A stretch of DNA of 64,000 nt from Streptomyces sp. WM6386. Its GTDB lineage: Bacteria; Actinomycetota; Actinomycetes; Streptomycetales; Streptomycetaceae. The position numbers and the translations under genes are program-made. Numbering within the stretch: position 1 is the first letter of the stretch; each line of letters begins with the position of its first letter. Below, in pieces: positions 57,367-64,000 of the stretch. The stretch is from assembly GCF_000972385.1 (NCBI RefSeq), contig NZ_JXTE01000030.1, positions 1-64,000 of the forward strand, in the 5' to 3' direction. The notes under the pieces are model-generated. The model saw only the letters and a list, made by a program, of their open reading frames with translations, was not told the origin of the DNA and made no database searches.

Positions 57367-59533
57367 GGGCCTGGGGAGTGGCGGTGTGCTGCTCCTCGGG
57401 CTCGGGCTCGACCTCGGTCTGCCGCTGCCCCGGGATCTCCGCGGCCAGCCGCTCCCGCATCCGTGCGCGGTGCTCTCGGGCCTCCGTGCACAGCGCCTGT
57501 ACGGCGGCGTTGAAGCGCACCTGTGAGACCGGTTCCGCCGGGCCCAGCAGATGGCGCTTCAACTTGGCCCGCTCCTCGACCAGTTTGTCCCTCTCGGGCT
57601 CGCGTACGGCCTCCAGCAGCTCCACCATCCCGCCTGCGTCCGGCGTCAGCACGGTGGCGGCCCGGACCGTCGGGAAGCTCTCGCGGAACACCTCCTCGGA
57701 CAGCCCGCTGGTATTGGCCACCGCATAGGGCTTGCCGCTCGCCAGAAAGTCGCTGACCACGCTCGACACATCGCTGATGAGCAGGTCGGCCCGGTTGAAG
57801 CAGGCGTACAGCGTGGGCCGGGCGTCCGTGACGACCTGGTGCTCCCACTCGGGCAGCGAGGCCCAGTACGCCTCTTCCCAGGCGGCCGCGGCCCGTTCCA
57901 CCGCCTTCGCACGCCCCTTGTGCGGCGCCGACTGGAGCAGCATCCGCTCGACCTGGTCGGCGCTGGTGCGGAAGTCGGCCGTGGTGAGCCGGTCCAACTC
58001 CGCCGTGCACCGGGCGAGTTCGCCGTCGGATACGGGTCGCGGCCCCGTCCGCCGCCGGTTGGCGCTCCGGATCAGTTCCCGGATGCGCTGATCGGCCGCC
58101 CCCGCCCGCGGATCGACCGAGCCGGTCAGCGGATGCGGTTTGTAGAGCAGCCGTACGCCGTCGTCCGCGAGCAGCGCCCGTACGAGGTTCTCGCCCGCCC
58201 CGACCACCGAGGTGTTGCCCGGGTTGCCGTCCCAGCCCTCCCAGGTCGGCGCGTACAGCACGGTCATGTACGGGCCGGAGGGAGGCCCCGCGTACGGGCG
58301 TACGGCGTCCAGCTGGGGCCGTCCGGTCTCCACCACGTCGCGGTCGTCCACACCGACCTCGGCCAGCGCGTACCGCTCGCGCGCCGCGGGACCGGCCACC
58401 CACACCTCGTCGTACGCCTTCGCGTACGGGTTGCACGAGGACAGCTTGTCGCTCTCGCCGTGGTTGACGAACGTGTGCCTGAGCGTGGGGATGCGCAGGA
58501 CCTGCGAGGTCTTGCCGGAGTTGGAGGGATGGATCAGAACCTGGAGCGTGGACTGCTCCAGCCGCATCAGAGTGGTGACCTTGGGCAGGCAGACGACGGG
58601 GATGTCGGTCGCCGCGATCTTCTGCACCATGAAACGCTCACGCAGCACGACCACCGGCCGTGCGTCGAGCTTGGCGAGCGACTCCAGCCACATGTTCGCC
58701 TGGTACGCCGAGGACGCGCCGCCGGAGAAGTACAGGCCCACCGTCGGCCGGTAGTCGGCCAGCCACGCGTCGAACCAGTCGAGCACCTCCTGCTCGCCCG
58801 CGGGACGGCGGCTCGGCAGCAGCCGCAGCAGCAGCTCGCCCAGGCCCAGCAGGGCGAGCAGGAGCGACAGCGCGACCCCGGCCGCCGCGGCCGCCGGCAG
58901 GTCCGTCGCCGCCGTGGCCGCGAGACCGGCGGTGGCCGGCAGCCCGAACAGCAGGAGACGGTGCCCGGGGCGGCGCAGCAGCAGTGCGAGCGGCGCGGTC
59001 GACAGGCGCAGCGCGGAGGCGTCGATGTTCCTGGTCACCACCGGCAGGGTGCGGGTGCGGCGGACCAGGACGGAGACCGCCTGGATCGCGAAGTGCAGGC
59101 CGTAGAAGACCAGCAGACCGGCGATGAGCGGGGCGTACACCGACTCCCGCTCCTGCTCGCCCACCCGCAGCAGCCCGGCCACCAGCAGCAGATCCCGCAG
59201 CACGTGCCGCACGGTGATGTCCGCGTGCGACTTGGCGAACACCGACATCATGGGGCGCTGCCACCGGTACAGCACGCCCTCCCCGGCCACCGAGGCGGCC
59301 GTCGCGGCGAGCAGCAGCGGGATGTCGGGGAGGAGGGCCGCGACGGCCTGTGCCGCGAAGGCGGCGGCGAGGAGGGCCGTGACGAGGACCTGGGCCGCCC
59401 TGCGGCGCAGGGGGAGGGGTCTGCGGGGGCGCCTGAAGAGACGTTTCAGGGAGCGTCCGAGACGGATTCTCTTCTGCTTTTTCGGTCTCTTCGGCCTCTT
59501 GGTGGAGCGCCGGCGGGGGAGGGAAGGGGGCAC
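57344..59533 (-). CDS. Membrane CDP-glycerol/ribitol phosphotransferase (TagF/TarL-like), copy 2
   Basis: A 729-residue protein. A basic N-terminus (Lys/Arg-rich, about 40 residues), about four to six hydrophobic segments, then the phosphotransferase domain: FVNHGESDKLSSCNPY, VLYAPTWEGWDGNPGNTS, YKPHPLTG, ISDVSSVVSDFLASGKPYAV. Motif order and spacing match copy 1, so the two are paralogues. The GTG at 59533 has GGAG 7 nt upstream; the frame extends to 59599. Its C-terminal tail (EVEPEPEEQHTATPQAL) has no counterpart in copy 1. It may act on a different chain position, for example priming versus polymerising. Confidence 0.88.
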   Translation of the reverse strand: MPPSLPRRRSTKRPKRPKKQKRIRLGRSLKRLFRRPRRPLPLRRRAAQVLVTALLAAAFAAQAVAALLPDIPLLLAATAASVAGEGVLYRWQRPMMSVFAKSHADITVRHVLRDLLLVAGLLRVGEQERESVYAPLIAGLLVFYGLHFAIQAVSVLVRRTRTLPVVTRNIDASALRLSTAPLALLLRRPGHRLLLFGLPATAGLAATAATDLPAAAAAGVALSLLLALLGLGELLLRLLPSRRPAGEQEVLDWFDAWLADYRPTVGLYFSGGASSAYQANMWLESLAKLDARPVVVLRERFMVQKIAATDIPVVCLPKVTTLMRLEQSTLQVLIHPSNSGKTSQVLRIPTLRHTFVNHGESDKLSSCNPYAKAYDEVWVAGPAARERYALAEVGVDDRDVVETGRPQLDAVRPYAGPPSGPYMTVLYAPTWEGWDGNPGNTSVVGAGENLVRALLADDGVRLLYKPHPLTGSVDPRAGAADQRIRELIRSANRRRTGPRPVSDGELARCTAELDRLTTADFRTSADQVERMLLQSAPHKGRAKAVERAAAAWEEAYWASLPEWEHQVVTDARPTLYACFNRADLLISDVSSVVSDFLASGKPYAVANTSGLSEEVFRESFPTVRAATVLTPDAGGMVELLEAVREPERDKLVEERAKLKRHLLGPAEPVSQVRFNAAVQALCTEAREHRARMRERLAAEIPGQRQTEVEPEPEEQHTATPQALTPPPSV

Positions 59534-59660
59534 TGCGTCACTCCAAGGTCGTCGCAGGACGTGCGCCCGGGTTAACGCCCGCCGACCTCTGGACGACACG
59601 CGCGTGTCCGGGCGCCTTGCGACGACCGTGGAGTGGTACTGCCCGATCCTGCCCGCAGCC

Positions 59661-61061
59661 CTACTGGCGGCCCGACTGCAGGGCCCGGCGGATGGGTGCG
59701 CCGACCACCCGGCGCGCCCGGCGGTAGACCGACGGCGCCGGAATGCCCGCGACCGTTCTCGTGCTCCTGGAGCCGGCCTTGGCGCGGGCCAGGTCCCGCT
59801 TCAGCCGCTCGTTGTCCAGCGTCAGATCGGTGATGTGGCGCTGCATGAACGCCATCCGGGTGGCCAGCGAGGCGAGGTCGGCCTCGAGCCAGGGACGCAC
59901 CCCCGCCGGGAACGACAGCTTGCTCATGCGCTTCTCGAAGGCCGCGCCGCCGTCGCCGTGCGTGAAGGTGTTCCGCAGGCCGTTGCGGTCGAGGAACGCC
60001 GTGAACCGCTCGAAGCGCTCGTGGTGACCGCTCACCAGCCCGCCGAAGTCCGCCTCCTCGTACAGCCGCGCCGGGTCCAGGTCCGCGGGCAGCTGGTCGA
60101 TCCTGACGTGCGGGATCTCGAAGTAGCGGCACAGCTCCAGGGTCCGGGAGTCACCGACGAGCACGGTGGCGGGCGTGCCCGCGAGCAGCGCCGCGATGTT
60201 GCCGTGGATGCGGGAGCCGAAGGAGAAGTCGAAGTCGCGCAGGTCGTCGATCCAGGTGATCGGGTCGACGTAGACGCGGACCTTGTCCTCCCGGTACATC
60301 GGGTGGTCGGGGTGCGTCGGTATCGCCGTCACCTTGGAGTTCGGGTCCGACAGGTCCCGCCAGTGCAACTGCCGTGCGTCGGAGAGGTTCTGGCCGATGA
60401 AGCGCAGATGCGGATAGCGGGCGTGGCTCCGCTCGATGACCTTGCCCAGGCCCTGCTTCTGGACGGCATTGTGCGACCCGTTGACCGCGATCCGGGACTC
60501 GGCGGTCAGCTCCGCAGACCGCTTCTGTACGTCGAGTTCCTTGCCGTACATGAACAGCGAGGGGCAGCCGATGGTCTCGACGTCCCGGAACCCCATGTCC
60601 TTGAGGTACTGCTCGGTGAACTCGCCGCGCACCCCGATCGAGGCGCTGTGGTCGAGCACCGCCGAGACGAACTCGCGCACGGACGGCTCGATGGGCTTCA
60701 GCCGCGCCGGGTCGTAGTTCAGCCCGGTCTGCGCGCCGACGCCGACCACCACGACCGGGATCTTCAGCCGGGCGATCAACCGTGTCAGCCGCTTGAGCTG
60801 CGGCTCGAAGGACGGGCGGAAGGCGTTCGCCAGCGGTACGACGAAGGCGTCGTACTCCTGGTTGATCCGGTCGGCCTCGGACACCAACGACTTGATGCCG
60901 TTCGAGACGACCTCGGTGTCCGGGGCTTCGAGCAGCTTGTGGGTGGCATCGCTGAAGATCAAATTGCCCGAGTTGGTGGCGATGAGGTCCCGCTGGAGGG
61001 ACTCCTCCACGGGGACCACGTCGTACGGGCTCTTGCCGGACCGGATCAGGATGCGCTTCAC
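59661..61061 (-). CDS. Polysaccharide pyruvyl transferase family protein
   Basis: A 466-residue protein. The N-terminal part (ILIRSGKSPYDVVPVEESLQRD ... NSGNLIFSDATHKLL) and the central VVVGVGAQTGLNYDP, IGVRGEFTEQYL and FSFGSRIHGNIAALLAGTPATVLVGDSRT (about 270-310) are hallmarks of the family. It transfers pyruvate from phosphoenolpyruvate to make ketals on sugars or polyols of surface polymers. The C-terminus has a coiled segment (TDLTLDNERLKRDLARAKAG). It fits the adjacent teichoic-acid-like genes, since pyruvylated teichoic acids are known in actinobacteria. GTG 61061 is chosen because homology begins there; no strong ribosome-binding site is seen. Confidence 0.87.
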   Translation of the reverse strand: MKRILIRSGKSPYDVVPVEESLQRDLIATNSGNLIFSDATHKLLEAPDTEVVSNGIKSLVSEADRINQEYDAFVVPLANAFRPSFEPQLKRLTRLIARLKIPVVVVGVGAQTGLNYDPARLKPIEPSVREFVSAVLDHSASIGVRGEFTEQYLKDMGFRDVETIGCPSLFMYGKELDVQKRSAELTAESRIAVNGSHNAVQKQGLGKVIERSHARYPHLRFIGQNLSDARQLHWRDLSDPNSKVTAIPTHPDHPMYREDKVRVYVDPITWIDDLRDFDFSFGSRIHGNIAALLAGTPATVLVGDSRTLELCRYFEIPHVRIDQLPADLDPARLYEEADFGGLVSGHHERFERFTAFLDRNGLRNTFTHGDGGAAFEKRMSKLSFPAGVRPWLEADLASLATRMAFMQRHITDLTLDNERLKRDLARAKAGSRSTRTVAGIPAPSVYRRARRVVGAPIRRALQSGRQ

Positions 61062-61258
61062 GCTGTGAACTTTAGGTGGCACAACCTTCAGAATAAATTT
61101 GGATCGTCTTTGATTTCTACGAGTAACCTGTACAACCTTTTTGCCGTATGCGAAGGGTGAGCAAACAGTTACCTCCTGATGTGTCCGGGGGCTGGACCGA
61201 TACGTCTGGCGCGGGCCCCTTCGCGTAGATTGCTGCCACGCGCAAGGGAGTGGGGACA

Positions 61259-62392
61259 GTGCAGGTGGCAAGCGTGAGGCAGGCCGTGAGCGAGGCCCGC
61301 AGGATCGTCGTCAAGGTGGGTTCCTCGTCGCTGACCACCGCGTCGGGCGGCCTGGACGCCGACCGGGTCGACGCGCTCGTCGATGTTCTCGCCAAGAGCC
61401 GCAGCGGCGGGGAGAAGGAGGTCGTCCTCGTCTCCTCCGGCGCCATCGCGGCCGGACTCGCCCCGCTGGGACTGCGTCGCCGCCCCAAGGACCTCGCCCG
61501 CCAGCAGGCGGCCGCCAGCGTCGGCCAGGGCCTGCTCGTGGCCCGCTACACCGCCTCCTTCGCCCGCTACGGCGTCCGCGTCGGCCAAGTCCTGCTCACC
61601 AGCGACGACATGAGTCGCCGCTCCCACCACCGCAACGCCTCCACCACCCTCGACAAGCTCCTGGCGATGGGCGCGTTCCCGGTCGTCAACGAGAACGACA
61701 CCGTCGCCACCGACGAGATCCGCTTCGGCGACAACGACCGTCTCGCCGCGCTGGTGGCCCATCTGGTGCGGGCCGACCTGCTGGTGCTCCTGTCCGACGT
61801 GGACGGGGTGTACGACGGCGACCCCAGCAAGCCGGGCACCTCGCGGATAGCGGAGGTGCGCGGGCCCGCGGACCTGGCCGGCGTCGACATCGGCAGCACC
61901 GGCAAGGCCGGCGTCGGCACCGGCGGCATGGTCACCAAGGTCGAGGCCGCCCGGATCGCCGCCGCGGCCGGCATCCCCGTGGTGCTGACCAGCGCGGTCC
62001 ACGCGGCCGACGCGCTCTTCGGCGGCGACACCGGCACCTACTTCCACCCCACCGGCAAGCGCTCCGCCGACCGGCTGCTGTGGCTGCAGCACGCCTCCAC
62101 CCCGCAGGGCTCCCTGACCCTGGACGACGGCGCGGTCCGGGCGGTCGTCCAGCGCCGCAAGTCGCTGCTGCCGGCCGGGATCGCCGCCGTCGAGGGCGAG
62201 TTCAACGCAGGCGACCCCGTCGAGCTGCGGGACACCGAGGGGCGCGCGGTGGCCCGTGGGCTCGTCAGCTTCGACGCCAAGGAGATCCCTCAGCTGATCG
62301 GACGTTCGACGCGGGAGCTGGCGCGCGAGCTGGGTCCGGCGTACGAGCGCGAGGTCGTGCACCGGGACGACCTGGTGATCCTGCAGCCCTGA
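61259..62392 (+). CDS. proB: Glutamate 5-kinase
   Basis: A 377-residue enzyme that phosphorylates glutamate, the first step of proline synthesis. The amino acid kinase domain has RRIVVKVGSSSLT, VLVSSGAIAAGLAPLG, VNENDTVATDE and LSDVDGVYDGDP. The C-terminal PUA domain (about 285-370) is complete. GTG 61259 follows AAGGGAG by 8 nt; GTG at 61250 and 61265 are alternatives. It is divergent from the pyruvyl transferase gene across an A/T-rich region and lies upstream of proA with one gene between them. Confidence 0.96.
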   Translation: MQVASVRQAVSEARRIVVKVGSSSLTTASGGLDADRVDALVDVLAKSRSGGEKEVVLVSSGAIAAGLAPLGLRRRPKDLARQQAAASVGQGLLVARYTASFARYGVRVGQVLLTSDDMSRRSHHRNASTTLDKLLAMGAFPVVNENDTVATDEIRFGDNDRLAALVAHLVRADLLVLLSDVDGVYDGDPSKPGTSRIAEVRGPADLAGVDIGSTGKAGVGTGGMVTKVEAARIAAAAGIPVVLTSAVHAADALFGGDTGTYFHPTGKRSADRLLWLQHASTPQGSLTLDDGAVRAVVQRRKSLLPAGIAAVEGEFNAGDPVELRDTEGRAVARGLVSFDAKEIPQLIGRSTRELARELGPAYEREVVHRDDLVILQP

Positions 62393-62561
62393 GCGCGGCA
62401 GGGCGCCGTGGAGGCCCCTTCGTAGCCGAAAACGGGGTGAACGCCCCGCCAAGACCGTCGCCCTCAGGTGGACGTTCCGCAAAAGCGCCACGCGAACCCT
62501 TGCGGCCTGCTCAACTTTGTCCCAGGGACACATTCCGCACGACCACCGGGTCGGTCACTGA

Positions 62562-63044
62562 GTGAAGGAGGCCGTCGTGAGACGAGTGCGCCCTGGGGAC
62601 CGGTCCCGCAGTGGTGCCGCCGGGGCCTCGTCGCGTGCGGCCGGTGAGGAGCGCGCCTTGACGAGCGTCGCGGCCGGCGACCGGTACGAGGAGCCGCGGG
62701 ACCTGCCCCGCCTGTGGCACGTGACCCTCAGCGTCTCCGGGAAGGAGGCCCCGCTGAAGGAAGTGCGGCGCGGCCTCGAACAGCTTGCCCACGACCATCC
62801 CTTTCTGCTGACCAGCCGCTATGCCCACGACCACGCGGAGATCCGCTACTGGGAGGAGGCCCGCGATCTGCACGACGCGGCCGCCGTCGCGCTGCGGCTG
62901 TGGGGCGAGCACCGCCTGACCGCGGGGCTGCCGCCCTGGGAGATCGTCGGTCTGGAGGTCATCGACCGCGAGACCTACCACCAGCGCATCTCCGAGGGCT
63001 ACGGCCCGCTGCCGGCGACACCGGTAGGCGTACACCCGTTCTGA
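62562..63044 (+). CDS. Conserved-looking hypothetical protein between proB and proA
   Basis: A 160-residue soluble protein. The first 45 residues are Arg/Ala/Ser-rich and poorly ordered; the folded part has [55 protein letters not shown] and [19 protein letters not shown]. No known motif is visible. Position between proB and proA is typical of Streptomyces, suggesting co-transcription, but a role in proline synthesis is not indicated. The start is uncertain: GTG 62562 is preceded by CGGGTCGGTCAC; GTG 62577 has GAAGGAGG upstream and is likely. Confidence 0.7.
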   Translation: MKEAVVRRVRPGDRSRSGAAGASSRAAGEERALTSVAAGDRYEEPRDLPRLWHVTLSVSGKEAPLKEVRRGLEQLAHDHPFLLTSRYAHDHAEIRYWEEARDLHDAAAVALRLWGEHRLTAGLPPWEIVGLEVIDRETYHQRISEGYGPLPATPVGVHPF

Positions 63045-63192
63045 TCCGACCACGGACCGCAACCATCAATCGAGGAACCCCCGCGGCGAGCAACCACGTC
63101 CGCGAGAGCGGCGCCGGTTTAGGCGCAAAGGCGTGGTCTCGCGGTTTGGGATGAGCGGTGGCCGCCCCCGTACGGCGCACTACCCTTCCCTC

Positions 63193-64000
63193 ATGACCAC
63201 GCTCTCGCCGTACGACTCCATGTCCCCGGTCACGCAGGCCGCCTACCGCGCCAAGGCCGCCGCCGCCGACCTCGCCCCGCTCCCGCGGGCCGAGAAGGAC
63301 GACGCGCTGCTCGCCATCGCGGACGCGCTGGAGGTCCGTACGAGCGAGATCGTCGAGGCCAACGCCAAGGACGTCGCCAAGGCCCGCGAGGCCGGCACCA
63401 GCGAGACCGTCATCGACCGGCTCACGCTGACCCCGGAGCGGATCCGCGCCATCGCCTCGGACGTACGGGACGTCGTCGCCCTGCCGGACCCCGTCGGCGA
63501 GGTCGTCCGCGGCTCCACCCTTCCCAACGGCATCGACCTGCGCCAGGTCCGCGTCCCGCTCGGCGTCGTCGGCATCATCTACGAGGCCCGGCCGAACGTG
63601 ACGGTGGACGCGGCGGCGCTGTGCCTCAAGTCCGGCAACGCGGTCCTGCTGCGCGGCTCGGCCTCGGCGTACGAGTCCAACACCGCTCTCGTGCGGGTGC
63701 TGCGCGACGCCGTGGGCGGGGCCGGACTGCCCGCCGACGCCGTCCAGTTGGTGCCGGGCGAGAGCCGGGAGAGCGTGCGCGAGCTGATGCGGGCCCGCGG
63801 CCTCGTCGACGTCCTGATCCCGCGCGGCGGTGCCTCCCTGATCCAGACGGTCGTCACCGAGTCCGTCGTCCCGGTCATCGAGACCGGCACCGGCAACTGC
63901 CACGTCTACGTCGACGCCCACGCCGACCTCGACATGGCGATCGACATCCTGATCAACTCCAAGGCCCAGCGTCCCAGCGTCTGCAACTCCGCCGAGACCC
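63193..64000 (+). CDS. proA: Gamma-glutamyl phosphate reductase (3' end outside window)
   Basis: The first 269 residues of ProA, an aldehyde dehydrogenase-family enzyme that reduces gamma-glutamyl phosphate to the semialdehyde. Visible motifs: [38 protein letters not shown] (NADPH binding), [12 protein letters not shown], and the catalytic Cys in SVCNSAET just before the window end. ATG start at 63193, 148 bp after the hypothetical gene. The frame is open to base 64000 without a stop. Confidence 0.95.
   Translation, partial: MTTLSPYDSMSPVTQAAYRAKAAAADLAPLPRAEKDDALLAIADALEVRTSEIVEANAKDVAKAREAGTSETVIDRLTLTPERIRAIASDVRDVVALPDPVGEVVRGSTLPNGIDLRQVRVPLGVVGIIYEARPNVTVDAAALCLKSGNAVLLRGSASAYESNTALVRVLRDAVGGAGLPADAVQLVPGESRESVRELMRARGLVDVLIPRGGASLIQTVVTESVVPVIETGTGNCHVYVDAHADLDMAIDILINSKAQRPSVCNSAET

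Overview
The window is a high-GC actinobacterial chromosome segment, almost certainly Streptomyces. Codon third positions are nearly all G or C, GTG starts are frequent, and the order tig-clpP1-clpP2-clpX ... valS-folC-ndk-mreBCD-pbp2-rodA ... rne-rplU-rpmA-obg ... proB-proA is the one known from Streptomyces coelicolor and relatives. I saw no IS element, integrase, CRISPR array or rRNA.

Layout. 1-12.5 kb is an accessory and housekeeping mix: the C-terminal part of a sensor protein (probably a Ser/Thr kinase), an APC-family amino acid permease, an RpiB-type isomerase next to a Nei-type DNA glycosylase, an Eis-like acetyltransferase, a SpoIIE-type PP2C phosphatase, an in-frame deletion remnant of an ABC transporter operon translationally coupled to an HD hydrolase, an acyltransferase-3 membrane protein, a 64-residue membrane protein, a Ser/Thr kinase with a PQQ-type propeller, and a small secreted protein. 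12.58-12.86 kb holds tRNA-Gly(UCC) on the minus strand and tRNA-Pro(UGG) on the plus strand. 13.0-17.6 kb is the protein-quality-control block: trigger factor, ClpP1, ClpP2 and ClpX, with a sequence fitting the ClgR operator upstream of clpP1. 17.7-23.9 kb has a proline/glutamine-rich membrane protein, valS, folC, a DUF4233 protein and ndk. 24.3-30.7 kb is the rod/spore-wall cluster mreB, mreC, mreD, class B PBP2 and the SEDS protein RodA. An uncharacterised protein and a CYTH/CHAD protein follow.

32.9-45.7 kb contains the TIGR03960-type radical SAM protein and its usual partner (TIGR03936/DUF2344). Here they are separated by about 5 kb carrying four unrelated genes: a GT2 glycosyltransferase with helical repeats, a GT39-like membrane glycosyltransferase, a secreted collagen-like protein, and a repetitive membrane protein built around an LTPVG motif. 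RNase E/G with very long low-complexity tails, L21, L27 and the GTPase Obg come next.

47.4-61.1 kb, between obg and proB, looks like a cell-wall glycopolymer (wall teichoic acid-like) locus. It has a bifunctional cytidylyltransferase/SDR enzyme (candidate CDP-ribitol synthase), two membrane-anchored CDP-polyol phosphotransferase homologues, a TarP/TarS-like GT2, a polysaccharide pyruvyl transferase and a sulfotransferase-like protein. A Tat-exported PhoD phosphatase and a secreted FG-GAP protein lie beside them. Proline genes proB and proA (the latter cut by the window end) close the segment.

Functionally the window links envelope growth and sporulation (MreBCD/PBP2/RodA and the glycopolymer locus) with translation and proteostasis genes. 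The most interesting parts are the wall-polymer locus, the insertion between the two radical-SAM partner genes, and the ABC deletion scar.
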